Assembly (NCBI RefSeq): GCF_019426345.1
Contig: NZ_JAHLLW010000013.1
Span: 56,949 to 120,948, forward strand
Reading direction: 5' to 3'
Length of the DNA: 64,000 nt
Source of the DNA: Marinomonas lutimaris
GTDB lineage: Bacteria; Pseudomonadota; Gammaproteobacteria; Pseudomonadales; Marinomonadaceae
Shown here: positions 27,074 to 36,070 of the stretch, in pieces
How positions within the stretch are numbered: the first letter of the stretch is position 1
How the letters are laid out: every line of letters begins with the position of its first letter
Translations under genes and position numbers: made by a program
The notes under the pieces: generated by a model
Seen by the model: only the letters and a program-made list of their open reading frames with translations
The model's database searches: none
Told to the model about the DNA's origin: nothing

Positions 27074-28285
27074 TTAAGCTACCTCCTCCCACTCAGGAAA
27101 TGGATCGGGCAATGTGGCCCATACCGCTTTTCCTGCGAGCAATTCTTGGTCGCTTAACAAACAAGCATCCAGCGCGCCTATCACAGCCTCTTTTTTCAGA
27201 TTTTGACCGATAAATACCAACTCTTGACGCATGTCGCCGAAAGGCTCTACCCATTGCTCTGCTATCGACTCAAGATACTCTGGATCTTGTGGCCATTTAT
27301 CCTTGGGTACCGCTTTCCAAAACATACCTGCAAAACCATGATGCGCAATGCCACCAGCCTGACTCCACTGACCAGCAAATTCAGGACGAGTCGCTAACCA
27401 AAAAAAACCTTTCGAGCGTAGTAATTTCCCATACACTTCGATGTTATGAAGAAAGTCAAAAAAACGTTGAGGATGAAAAGGTCGTCTCGCCAAATAGGAA
27501 AAACTACCAATGCCATATTCTTCTGTTTCAGGCACATGCTCGCCACGCATTTCTTTTAGCCATCCTGCGGCTTGTTGCGCTTTTTCAAAGCTAAACTTAC
27601 CGGTTCCCAAAAGACGTTTAGGCTCTATTCTACCTTGATGTATTGGGATAATTTCCGCTTCAGTATTAAAGCTACGAAGAATGGATTCTAATTGTCGTAA
27701 TTCCGCTTCGCTCACCAAATCGGTTTTACTAATCAAGATGATGTCAGCAAACTCAACTTGATCAATCAATAAATCCGCCACGCTACGCTCGTCTTCCTCA
27801 CCAAGAGATTCGCCTGTTTCCTGCAAGGATATTGCCGCGTCATAATCCTTCATAAAATTCACCGCATCCACGACAGTGACCATGGTATCAAGACGAGCAA
27901 TATCCGATAAACTCACACCATCTTCATCTGCAAAAGTGAAGGTTTCTGCCACTGGTAAAGGCTCAGAAATACCAGTTGATTCAATCACTAAATAATCAAA
28001 ACAATTGTCTTCGGCAAGCTTTCGAACCTCAATCAATAAATCTTCTCGCAAAGTACAGCAGATGCAGCCATTGCTCATTTCTACTAATTTTTCTTCACTG
28101 CGATTTAACGACACTTCTTGCTTAATAGTCGCTGCATCAATATTAATTTCACTCATATCGTTTACAATCACCGCGACTTTTAGACCATCACGATTATTCA
28201 ATATATGACTTAAAACCGTCGTTTTACCTGCCCCTAAAAAGCCAGATAAAACCGTAACGGGCAATTTGCCTTGCATACTTTCCAT
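27074..28285 (-). CDS. Zur-regulated COG0523 (CobW-like) GTPase metallochaperone
   Basis: 403 residues. P-loop TVLSGFLGAGKTTVLSHIL, the family CxCC metal motif in MSNGCICCTLREDL, switch II region ESTGISEPLPVAE, and ISKTDL (NKxD-like). COG0523 G3E GTPases insert or allocate metals; members behind Zur sites (YciC/ZigA/ZagA type) handle zinc when it is scarce. A near-perfect Zur box lies 21 bp upstream of the ATG, which has AGGAGAGAG before it. Downstream on the same strand is a delta-class carbonic anhydrase gene, a possible zinc client. Confidence 0.88.
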   Translation of the reverse strand: MESMQGKLPVTVLSGFLGAGKTTVLSHILNNRDGLKVAVIVNDMSEINIDAATIKQEVSLNRSEEKLVEMSNGCICCTLREDLLIEVRKLAEDNCFDYLVIESTGISEPLPVAETFTFADEDGVSLSDIARLDTMVTVVDAVNFMKDYDAAISLQETGESLGEEDERSVADLLIDQVEFADIILISKTDLVSEAELRQLESILRSFNTEAEIIPIHQGRIEPKRLLGTGKFSFEKAQQAAGWLKEMRGEHVPETEEYGIGSFSYLARRPFHPQRFFDFLHNIEVYGKLLRSKGFFWLATRPEFAGQWSQAGGIAHHGFAGMFWKAVPKDKWPQDPEYLESIAEQWVEPFGDMRQELVFIGQNLKKEAVIGALDACLLSDQELLAGKAVWATLPDPFPEWEEVA

Positions 28286-28306
28286 AACTCTCTCCTACAA
28301 GATTTT

Positions 28307-28325
28307 AATGTTATGATATAACATT
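28307..28325. promoter_or_regulatory. Zur box upstream of the CobW gene
   Basis: AATGTTATGATATAACATT has 8-bp perfect inverted arms with a 3-bp centre and matches the gammaproteobacterial Zur consensus (E. coli znu operator AATGTTATANTATAACATT) at every conserved position. It is 21 bp upstream of the CobW ATG, so zinc-bound Zur should block transcription. Confidence 0.85.
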
Positions 28326-28396
28326 TCACAAGATCGAGATAGACACCATTTCAATAAGATCTGCCAGAAGCAAAAAAATCTTTAAAAAACAACAAA

Positions 28397-28419
28397 AAAC
28401 CCTCTAAAAAGAGGGCTTT
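28397..28419 (-). terminator. Rho-independent terminator of the carbonic anhydrase gene
   Basis: On the minus strand CCCTCT-TTTT-AGAGGG is followed by TTTTTTGTTGTT, a good intrinsic terminator about 50 bp after the stop of the delta-class carbonic anhydrase gene; it separates this transcript from the Zur-controlled CobW gene. Confidence 0.75.
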
Positions 28420-28466
28420 ATATGAAAATTAGACAGGACTAGCGTTTGAATTAATGCTGATTTTGT

Positions 28467-29348
28467 CTACTTTGCATCAGCATTATTTGATAGTAAGTCT
28501 GGATTGATTACCAAGTTTCTCACGCCATGAGCGTGATCTTCTTCGTAGACATTGTCACTATCACACCAGTCACCAACAGATTGAATATCGACCTTAGCGA
28601 CTTTAGGTCGAACATTCCACGTTACTTGATAAGGCGATGCTTTTTCATTGTAGTTAGGGCCAGTCGTTGAACCAGCATAAGTCACTGGATTACCCGTATT
28701 ACTAGGAATGTTGGCTGCTTGAAAAAAACCATTGCGAACATCGCTAGCAGTTAAATCATCAAAGTTAAGAGCTTTATCATCATTTACCATAACATAAACC
28801 TGCGCCTCCACTCGTAGCTGAGGCGTCGGCTCACCTTCGACAACACAAGCCCCTAAAGTTGGGCCAGGTTCTACCTGAGCCGTGGAATACACATAATGCA
28901 CTTCTATCGTATCTCCAGGGAAAAGCTCGCTATGTTTGCCCTTACAAATAGCACCATTTTTCACAGGCCTGAGCTCGCTCTGAGTAAGCTGACCCGAATA
29001 GACATAACCAGTTTGAAAACCTTGTCCGTCACCATTACCGGCATATTGAGTAAACTCACCGCCTTTATGTTCCGCATTTTTGTGAAAATGTATATTGCAC
29101 AGGTTCATGCTGCTAGAAACTGGCGCTTGCTCAAATGTTTGAAGATTACGGCCAAACATCACATCGATATCTCGCGGGGATTGCGGCCCAACACTTTGAC
29201 CCTTTGTACTTTCCTGTAACGCTTGACGCTGCTTAAGAATAACCTCATCTGACACTGCTGCCTGATTCGCAGCTATCGCTAACCCTGAAAATGCTAACCC
29301 TGAAAATAGAGTAAAACCCACACCACGAACAACTTTAATCGTCATCAT
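28467..29348 (-). CDS. Exported delta-class carbonic anhydrase
   Basis: 293 residues from an ATG with GGAG 6 nt upstream. A signal peptide (GFTLFSGLAFSGLAIAA) directs it to the periplasm. The core CNIHFHKNAEHKGGEF (H87, H89, H94) is the His-rich zinc site of delta-class carbonic anhydrases, known first from diatoms (TWCA1) and found in some marine bacteria; further C residues (C84, ICKG, ACVVEG, DWCDSD) may form disulfides. It would hydrate CO2 outside the cytoplasm. Next to a Zur-regulated zinc metallochaperone, though each has its own transcription signals. Confidence 0.8.
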   Translation of the reverse strand: MMTIKVVRGVGFTLFSGLAFSGLAIAANQAAVSDEVILKQRQALQESTKGQSVGPQSPRDIDVMFGRNLQTFEQAPVSSSMNLCNIHFHKNAEHKGGEFTQYAGNGDGQGFQTGYVYSGQLTQSELRPVKNGAICKGKHSELFPGDTIEVHYVYSTAQVEPGPTLGACVVEGEPTPQLRVEAQVYVMVNDDKALNFDDLTASDVRNGFFQAANIPSNTGNPVTYAGSTTGPNYNEKASPYQVTWNVRPKVAKVDIQSVGDWCDSDNVYEEDHAHGVRNLVINPDLLSNNADAK

Positions 29349-29639
29349 TAACAGCTCCAAAATGAATTTACGTGCTAGGAAAACCCCTAGTGAATACTTA
29401 ACACTGCAAATAGGACTGTTTGTTCTAAAAAACATTCCAAAAGATCACTCCCCAAAAGGTTAATACCTCATTTTTTACTTTTTCTTTAAATAGAATCATC
29501 ATTTTATAAATTTTTTTCTGCTACGTAGAAAAACCAAATTCCCAAATTAAACAAGGATAAGGAATCTGATTGCAGCAAGCTAAGAAAAACACGACAATAA
29601 GAAATTAAAATCTAATAACTAAACAATAAAGAGAACAAA

Positions 29640-30110
29640 ATGAACTTAGACGAGATAGATTTGCAACTACTTGCCTTAATTCAAAGTGATGATAGTATTT
29701 CCACAGAGTCTATGGCGCAGCAAGTTGGCTTATCAAAAACCCCCTGCTGGCGACGGGTTCAAAAGCTAGAAAACGCTGGATATATCAAGCGTCGTGTCGC
29801 GCTTTTAGATGCTGACAAACTTGGTCTTGGCGTCTCAGTTTTTGTTCAAGTGAAAACCAACCAGCATGATGCAAATTGGGCAGAAGAATTTGCCCGCGTC
29901 GTGGCTGAATTTCCTGAAGTGGTGGAGTTTTACCGCATGGCAGGGGAATACGATTACTTATTACGCGTGCTGGTCAAAGACATCCCAGCGTATGACAAAT
30001 TTTATAAACGATTAATTAGTGCCACCGCATTAACCGATGTCACCTCAAACTTCGCCATGGAGCAAATCAAGTGGACAACTCAGTTGCCCTTGCCCAGTGT
30101 GAACCAATGA
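29640..30110 (+). CDS. Lrp/AsnC-family regulator
   Basis: 156 residues with an AsnC-type HTH (MAQQVGLSKTPCWRRVQKLE) and a C-terminal RAM ligand domain (EFYRMAGEYDYLLRVLVKDI). Lrp proteins sense amino acids and often control the adjacent gene. It is 46 bp upstream of a class-V aminotransferase gene on the same strand, with which it is probably cotranscribed. Confidence 0.88.
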   Translation: MNLDEIDLQLLALIQSDDSISTESMAQQVGLSKTPCWRRVQKLENAGYIKRRVALLDADKLGLGVSVFVQVKTNQHDANWAEEFARVVAEFPEVVEFYRMAGEYDYLLRVLVKDIPAYDKFYKRLISATALTDVTSNFAMEQIKWTTQLPLPSVNQ

Positions 30111-30156
30111 GTGATAACAGGTTTATTAATGCGGCAAGCCAAATAAGGAAAGAGTT

Positions 30157-31860
30157 ATGTCCATTGCTGCCGCAGAAAGCACTTTGAATCAAAGAACACG
30201 AGAGCAAAGTACCACAAACCAATCAAATCAAGAGGCTTTGTTTGCCCGCATTCGCGACGGTATCATCGGCAAAAACACACAAATAAATACGCCATTTGGT
30301 GTAAGAACACTAACCTATGCCGACTATACAGCTTCTGGTCGCAGTTTAGACTTTATCGAAGATGCTATTCGTCACAACGTCCTACCACTTTATGCAAATA
30401 CGCATACTGAAGCCAATGCTACAGGTCAACAAACTACCGCTTTTCGTGAACAAGCTCGCCAACAAATTCGTGAAGCCGTCAACGCATCAGCTGAAGACTT
30501 AGTCATATTTTGTGGCAGTGGCGCCACCAGCGCGATTAATACCTTAATTAGCCAATTAGGCTTACGCCAACTTAATACCGAAGAAAAAGCCCAAACGACG
30601 GTCTTCATTGGACCTTATGAGCATCACTCCAACGAATTACCTTGGCGAGAGCTGGGCATTGAGGTAATAAGAATTCCAGAATCTAAAGACGGTGGCGTTT
30701 GTTTAATCACCTTAGAAGAGCAATTACAGGCAAAACAAAATAAACGTCTCATCGGCAGTTTCAGCGCGGCATCCAACGTCACAGGGATTTTATGCAATCA
30801 AGACGCAATCACGACCTTGCTGCATCGCTATAATGCCCTCGCTTTTTGGGATTTTGCCGCGGCCGCGCCTTATGTGGCGCTTGATATGAACCCTAGTTTA
30901 AACCCAACGCTTGCTAAAGATGCGATATTTTTTTCCACTCATAAATTTATCGGTGGCCCAGGTACTTCAGGTATTTTGGTCGTCAAAAAAGCCATTATCA
31001 GCAACCAAAAACCGAGCCTTATTGGCGGTGGTACGGTGTCGTTTGTCACGCCAGAGGATCATACCTTTTTACCCATTGGCGAACGCCGAGAAGAAGGCGG
31101 CACACCAGGGATTTTAGAATCCATTCGTGCCGGTTTGGTGTTTCAACTAAAGCAAGCCGTTGGCGACAGTACGATCGAAGCTCGTGAACACGAACTCGTA
31201 CAGTTAATCGACAAACATTGGCAAAACCACCCAAGCATTGAACGCTTAGGTCATGCTGGCGCAGCACGTTTGTCGATTACTGCTTTTCGAATTAAAACCG
31301 ATTTTGGCTACTTACATCACGGTTTTGTCACTGCGTTATTAAATGATGTATTTGGCATTCAAGTTCGCGGCGGTTGCTCATGTGCTGGCCCATATGGCCA
31401 CCAGCTTTTAGGCATAGACAAAACGGAATCAGAGCGTATTCAAGTAGCATTGAAACAAGGTGAGAAACTCGTAAAACCGGGTTGGGTTCGCTTCAATTTG
31501 AATTACTTCTTAGACGATGCAGAAGCGATGTTTATTTTGGACGCTATCGATTTTGTCGCCAAACACGGCACCACGCTGTTGCCTTACTACGCGTATGATA
31601 AAACTTCGGATTTATGGCGCTTCCAAGGACAATCCAACACGCCTAAATCGCTTAACGAGCTATTGTTCTCCCAAACAAAAACACAGCAACCACAGACAGA
31701 GCAAAAAACAGATAGAACAGAAGATAAAAACACTTATCTAAAACAAGCCGAAGAGATAATCAAAGACTGCATGGCTGGAAAATACACCGAGCAACCACAG
31801 CCTTTTAATAAAGAGTTTAGTGATATTAAACGCTTTGTATTAGCTGAGGATTTTGTCTAA
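30157..31860 (+). CDS. Class-V aminotransferase (cysteine desulfurase-like), long form
   Basis: 567 residues, longer than SufS (about 406). PLP lysine in FFSTHKFIGGPGTSGIL; RGGCSCAGPYGHQLLGI resembles the active-site Cys loop of SufS/CsdA, suggesting cysteine or selenocysteine chemistry, though members of this long subfamily are functionally unassigned. The last 140 residues hold a Gln/Thr/Lys-rich linker (KTQQPQTEQKTDRTED) and a short helical tail. RBS AAGGAAAGAG. Paired with an upstream Lrp gene. Confidence 0.8.
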   Translation: MSIAAAESTLNQRTREQSTTNQSNQEALFARIRDGIIGKNTQINTPFGVRTLTYADYTASGRSLDFIEDAIRHNVLPLYANTHTEANATGQQTTAFREQARQQIREAVNASAEDLVIFCGSGATSAINTLISQLGLRQLNTEEKAQTTVFIGPYEHHSNELPWRELGIEVIRIPESKDGGVCLITLEEQLQAKQNKRLIGSFSAASNVTGILCNQDAITTLLHRYNALAFWDFAAAAPYVALDMNPSLNPTLAKDAIFFSTHKFIGGPGTSGILVVKKAIISNQKPSLIGGGTVSFVTPEDHTFLPIGERREEGGTPGILESIRAGLVFQLKQAVGDSTIEAREHELVQLIDKHWQNHPSIERLGHAGAARLSITAFRIKTDFGYLHHGFVTALLNDVFGIQVRGGCSCAGPYGHQLLGIDKTESERIQVALKQGEKLVKPGWVRFNLNYFLDDAEAMFILDAIDFVAKHGTTLLPYYAYDKTSDLWRFQGQSNTPKSLNELLFSQTKTQQPQTEQKTDRTEDKNTYLKQAEEIIKDCMAGKYTEQPQPFNKEFSDIKRFVLAEDFV

Positions 31861-31919
31861 CTAGTACGGTCTAGACATAGATATAAAAAGATCCAGATAA
31901 AGGACTATTTAGAATTTTC

Positions 31920-32387
31920 CTATTTAGTGCTTTTCTGGATCAAATTAAATTGCATGCCTGTTCTTAATATTCCAGTACTTAAAACATTGGCTCTTAAACC
32001 ACCACGGTGCAGCCAAGCTCTAACCACTTGCGGTGATGATATTGAATCGTTGGCAAGAGATTTGCCTAACGAGCCACAAGGCTCACACAATTCGACTCCA
32101 TAAAAGCGTACATCGCCAATAGAGAACTCTTGCCCAACCAATTGGTTAAGTCGTACTCCTTGGGTCACTATGTTACGTCGGGTCGCTGAAAGACCAATGC
32201 TTTGCCCAAAGTTTGCATTAAAAGCGGCGATTTCTTCACTTTCAACAAAGGTAATATTTGGACCATCAGAGCCTTTTTTCCCGTAATATCTATCGCCTAC
32301 GATGCCTTTACCCGCATCCACTTTGACAGCGTCAATGCCGATCTGAGATTGCTTGGACTTTTTCGACACAAAAATTGCTTGAATCAC
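31920..32387 (-). CDS. MOSC domain protein
   Basis: 155 residues of a single MOSC domain (DAGKGIVGDRYYGKKGSDGPN ... GVELCEPCGSLGKSL), where the Cys of CEPC is the candidate sulfur-carrying residue. MOSC proteins such as YiiM act in molybdenum-cofactor-linked reductions or sulfur transfer. The start is GTG after TAGGAGACAAAGG. It is convergent with the upstream class-V aminotransferase gene, a persulfide-type enzyme, but no shared pathway is proven. Confidence 0.84.
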   Translation of the reverse strand: MIQAIFVSKKSKQSQIGIDAVKVDAGKGIVGDRYYGKKGSDGPNITFVESEEIAAFNANFGQSIGLSATRRNIVTQGVRLNQLVGQEFSIGDVRFYGVELCEPCGSLGKSLANDSISSPQVVRAWLHRGGLRANVLSTGILRTGMQFNLIQKSTK

Positions 32388-32497
32388 CCTTTGTCTCCTA
32401 AGACAAGTCTGTCATTGGTCGATTATGACATACGCACTTATTAAAAACCTTCACCAATAGATCCGTTCTTCTTTACTAGGGTTGATATGGTACAGAT

Positions 32498-33148
32498 TTA
32501 ATTTAACCACTCCAATCCTTCATAAGGTTTAGCTTTTAAAGAATTAAGACGCGTAGCAAGCGAACCGGAATGCAATTCTAATTTATGACCGTCTGGGTCT
32601 TCAATGTACAAAGAATCCCCTTCGCTACTGTTTAATTGCCATTGATTCACTGTATTAAATGCCTCTTTTTGCCTAACACGAGACATAGCCGAAGCATCAA
32701 AAGTAAAGGCAAAATGCGTGTAATCCTGACTGGGGGTTGCTTCACCTAGTGACAAACAGAGCCAACAATTCCCGTATGACAAGTAGGCGCCTGTATTCCA
32801 ACGCACCTCGCCTTTAAACTCTAGCAAGTCACAATAAAACCCAAGTGAAATGTCGAGATTCGCCACACTCAAGGTCAGATGATTAAAACCTTCGTGCTGT
32901 TGAATGGAGAATGGTTGAAAAGCTAAAGAGTCATCAAGTGATGCCACCATGGCGAAAATCTTAGTGGCTTTTTCAAAGTGATTCAGTTGATGTTCTTCAA
33001 TCCACCAGCGGGCAACAGCCATCAAGGTAACTGGATCATGGTTTTTATTGGCAAAAAAAGCATAAAATGACACTTGAACGCCGTCGCCTTTTTGTTTTAT
33101 TTTTTCAGCACAAACTGAAAGAATCTTTTGCTTAATCCTAGTATTCAC
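32498..33148 (-). CDS. FosA-like glutathione transferase domain fused to a small N-terminal domain
   Basis: 216 residues. Residues 86-216 follow FosA closely: FNHLTLSVANLD, YLSYGNCWLCLS, DYTHFAF, SSEGDSLYIEDPDGHKLELH. The metal ligands correspond to H90, H145 and E191, and the conserved Arg (FosA R119) to R200. The fosfomycin-contacting Lys90 of FosA is Gln171 here and FosA R93 is Ser, so activity may be altered. Residues 1-80 (RIKQKILSVCAEKIKQKGDG ... ARWWIEEHQLNHFEKATKI) form a separate helical domain resembling small stand-alone proteins that I recall as DUF6500. GTG start with AAGAG upstream. Confidence 0.75.
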   Translation of the reverse strand: MNTRIKQKILSVCAEKIKQKGDGVQVSFYAFFANKNHDPVTLMAVARWWIEEHQLNHFEKATKIFAMVASLDDSLAFQPFSIQQHEGFNHLTLSVANLDISLGFYCDLLEFKGEVRWNTGAYLSYGNCWLCLSLGEATPSQDYTHFAFTFDASAMSRVRQKEAFNTVNQWQLNSSEGDSLYIEDPDGHKLELHSGSLATRLNSLKAKPYEGLEWLN

Positions 33149-33303
33149 TTCTCTTACTCTTTTTTAGAAGACTATCTTGCGAGAATCCCGCACAAGCACA
33201 TATCGATTAATAATTACGCTATGCGACTAAAGTCTGACTTCTTATTAGACAACTGCCTGCTAAATTAACAAGGCGTATAACAATAATTATAAGGAGATCT
33301 ACC

Positions 33304-33564
33304 ATGTCAGATCATAGCATTAATGCAGAAAAATACTGGCAAGCAAACCTAAGGCTGATACTAGGCAGCTTGGTGGTTTGGGCGCTAGCCTCTTATGGCT
33401 GCGCTATCCTACTTCGTCCCATGCTCTCAGGCATTATGATTGGAGGCGCTGATTTAGGCTTCTGGTTCGCTCAGCAAGGTTCCATCCTCGTATTCATCGT
33501 CTTGACCTTCTTCTACGCTTGGAGAATGAACAAGCTTGATGAAGAATTTGGCCTTCAGGAGTAA
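33304..33564 (+). CDS. DUF4212 small subunit of a sodium:solute symporter
   Basis: 86 residues with two TM segments (LGSLVVWALASYGCAILL and ILVFIVLTFFYAWRM) and the C-terminal MNKLDEEFGL typical of DUF4212 proteins, which are invariably encoded just before VC_2705-type symporters. It probably assembles with the large subunit 5 bp downstream. Strong RBS AAGGAGATC. Its product is in the inner membrane. Confidence 0.88.
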   Translation: MSDHSINAEKYWQANLRLILGSLVVWALASYGCAILLRPMLSGIMIGGADLGFWFAQQGSILVFIVLTFFYAWRMNKLDEEFGLQE

Positions 33565-33569
33565 GTCGC

Positions 33570-35336
33570 ATGGATCAGTTTACTATCAATTTACTTTTCG
33601 TCGGCGGTTCCTTTGCGCTTTACTTCGGTATTGCATTCTGGGCTCGCGCTGGTTCAACAAAAGAATTCTATGTAGCTGGCGGTGGCGTACATCCCGTTTT
33701 AAACGGTATGGCAACGGCAGCAGACTGGATGTCTGCAGCGTCTTTCATCTCCATGGCGGGTTTGATCGCAGCAGGCGGTTATGCTAACTCAACCTACTTA
33801 ATGGGTTGGACTGGTGGTTACGTCTTGCTTGCAATGCTTCTAGCACCTTACTTACGTAAGTTCGGTAAATTTACCGTGCCAGACTTCATCGGTGATCGCT
33901 TCTACAGTAGTACTGCTCGTCTAGTCGCGGTGGCTTGTTTGATCATCGCGTCAGTTACTTATGTAATCGGTCAAATGACTGGTGCAGGCGTAGCCTTCTC
34001 TCGCTTCTTGGAAGTAGATAACAACACAGGTCTTTTGATCGCTGCGGTTGTTGTATTCTTCTACGCGGTATTGGGCGGTATGAAAGGCATCACTTATACG
34101 CAGGTTGCGCAATATGTGGTTCTAATCATCGCTTATACCATTCCTGCAGTTTTCATTTCATTACAGCTAACGGATACCTTTATTCCTGCTATTGGTCTTT
34201 TCTCTAACCACACTGAATCTGGCATACCGTTGCTACAAAAATTAGATGAAGTGGTACGAGAACTTGGCTTTAGAGACTACACAGCCGATGTTGATAACAA
34301 ATTAAATATGGTTCTGTTTACATTGTCTCTGATGATAGGTACAGCAGGTTTACCACACGTTATCATTCGCTTCTTCACTGTTCCTAAAGTAGCTGATGCT
34401 CGTTGGTCAGCTGGTTGGGCGTTAGTATTCATTGCTTTGCTATACCTAACAGCACCTGCTGTTGCGTCTATGGCTCGTTTGAATCTATTAACCACCATTT
34501 ATCCTTCTGGCCCAACGGCTGCACCTATTGAGTACGCTGAGCGTCCTGATTGGGTTCAAACTTGGGAAACTACCGGTCTTATCAAGTTCGACGATAAAAA
34601 TGGCGATGGTCGAGTACAGTTCTATAACGATGTTCCAGCTTTCAAAGACGAAGCAACTGCACGTGGTTGGGCTGGTAATGAATTAACGGTTAACGGTGAC
34701 ATCCTTGTATTGGCAAACCCTGAAATTGCTAACTTACCTGGTTGGGTTGTTGGTCTGATTGCTGCTGGTGGATTAGCCGCTGCACTGTCAACCGCTGCAG
34801 GTCTGCTATTAGCAATCTCGTCTGCGATAAGTCATGACTTAATAAAGGGATCGATAAACCCCAATATTAGTGACAAAGGAGAACTAAGGGTGGCAAGGGT
34901 ATCCATGTTCGTCGCCATTGCATTGGCAACTTACTTAGGTATGAATCCACCCGGATTCGCAGCACAGGTAGTCGCATTAGCATTTGGGATCGCTGCGGCC
35001 TCTATCTTCCCTGCTCTAATGATGGGTATCTTCTCTAAACGTGTGAATAGCACTGGTGCTGTCGCTGGTATGCTAGCGGGTCTGATTTCAACCTTGGTTT
35101 ATATCTTCTTATTCCTTGGCTGGTTCTTCATTCCAGGTACAGCGTCGTTCGCCAACACACCTGATAACTGGTGGTTCGGTATCTCACCATTGTCATTCGG
35201 TGCCATTGGTGCGGTGATTAACTTTGTGGTCGCATTCACTGTCTCTTCGATGACAGCACCACCACCAAAAGAAATCCAAGACCTTGTTGAAAGCGTTCGT
35301 TATCCTCAAGGTGCTGGCGGTGCCGTTGACCACTAA
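33570..35336 (+). CDS. Sodium:solute symporter, VC_2705 subfamily (acetate-type)
   Basis: 588 residues, SSS family with about 13 TM segments; FYVAGGGVHPVLNGMATAAD and GVAFSRFLEVDNNTG near the N terminus, LSTAAGLLLAISSAISHDL in the C-terminal half. A soluble loop of roughly 100 residues around 310-400 (e.g. DDKNGDGRVQF, an EF-hand-like acidic stretch) is characteristic of this subfamily. Members move acetate or other short carboxylates with Na+ or H+. Stop followed by a strong terminator. Confidence 0.87.
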   Translation: MDQFTINLLFVGGSFALYFGIAFWARAGSTKEFYVAGGGVHPVLNGMATAADWMSAASFISMAGLIAAGGYANSTYLMGWTGGYVLLAMLLAPYLRKFGKFTVPDFIGDRFYSSTARLVAVACLIIASVTYVIGQMTGAGVAFSRFLEVDNNTGLLIAAVVVFFYAVLGGMKGITYTQVAQYVVLIIAYTIPAVFISLQLTDTFIPAIGLFSNHTESGIPLLQKLDEVVRELGFRDYTADVDNKLNMVLFTLSLMIGTAGLPHVIIRFFTVPKVADARWSAGWALVFIALLYLTAPAVASMARLNLLTTIYPSGPTAAPIEYAERPDWVQTWETTGLIKFDDKNGDGRVQFYNDVPAFKDEATARGWAGNELTVNGDILVLANPEIANLPGWVVGLIAAGGLAAALSTAAGLLLAISSAISHDLIKGSINPNISDKGELRVARVSMFVAIALATYLGMNPPGFAAQVVALAFGIAAASIFPALMMGIFSKRVNSTGAVAGMLAGLISTLVYIFLFLGWFFIPGTASFANTPDNWWFGISPLSFGAIGAVINFVVAFTVSSMTAPPPKEIQDLVESVRYPQGAGGAVDH

Positions 35337-35360
35337 GGTTTAACAAAGCACTTCCTATCA

Positions 35361-35392
35361 ATTGGGCCTCACTTCTTTGTGAGGCCCAATTT
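35361..35392 (+). terminator. Rho-independent terminator of the symporter operon
   Basis: ATTGGGCCTCAC pairs perfectly over 12 bp with GTGAGGCCCAAT around TTCTTT; the T tail is short. It lies 25 bp after the symporter stop. Confidence 0.8.
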
Positions 35393-35435
35393 CCCTATAA
35401 TAAGAATCCACACAATATCAAAAAAGAGAACGCTT

Positions 35436-35963
35436 ATGTTTTGGGAACTCATTGCTACCGTTTTTGCCGGTATTGGCGGCGCAGGTATTGCCCTGTTATT
35501 AAGAAAGATAACCAAACAAACGGCGCCGAAATGGCTGGTTCCTGTGTTTGCGGGTGTTGCCATGCTTGGTTTTCAAATCCAAGGTGAATACGACTGGTAC
35601 GATCACCAAACTAGCTTGTTACCAGAAGGCGTTGTCGTTGTAAAAACAGTCCAAGAAGAAGCCCCATGGCGTCCTTGGAGCTACGTATTCCCACAAACAC
35701 TTCGCTTTATTGCTGCCGACGTAGAGAATTCTGCAAAAAATAAAATTGACCCGAACCTTGTTCTAGTCGACTTGTACTTTTTTGAACGTCGCCACATGGC
35801 GAAACGTGTCCCACAAATCGTCGATTGTGTGCAAGGCGCTAGAACCGACTTTACTCAATCTTTCACAGCTTCCCAAGATTCAAAACAGCCATCGACTTCA
35901 ACCTGGTACCCACTTGAAAGCGATGATTTATTACTAAAAGCAGTTTGCGGCAATCAAGTTTAA
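35436..35963 (+). CDS. Hypothetical membrane-associated protein
   Basis: 175 residues from an ATG after GAGAACGCTT. Two hydrophobic segments (LIATVFAGIGGAGIALLL; VPVFAGVAMLGFQI) are followed by a soluble domain with VVVKTVQEEAPWRPWSYVFP and YFFERRHMAKRVPQIVDC. I do not recognise the family and see no catalytic motif; it is conserved-looking in codon use. Stands alone between the symporter operon and bluB, with unrelated promoters presumably on both sides. Confidence 0.7.
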   Translation: MFWELIATVFAGIGGAGIALLLRKITKQTAPKWLVPVFAGVAMLGFQIQGEYDWYDHQTSLLPEGVVVVKTVQEEAPWRPWSYVFPQTLRFIAADVENSAKNKIDPNLVLVDLYFFERRHMAKRVPQIVDCVQGARTDFTQSFTASQDSKQPSTSTWYPLESDDLLLKAVCGNQV

Positions 35964-36070
35964 GAGCGATCAAGCTTAGAAAAACTCTTGTTAACTCGAG
36001 TTTTCCTCATTGGCATAAAGCACCATAATTCCTCATAATATCGGCTTATCCAATTGCGAAAGTCGATATT

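Noticed and set aside
36000..36070. Possible cobalamin riboswitch before bluB
   Set aside because: The leader is too short and I do not see the B12-box pattern; none is visible before cobT or cobO either.
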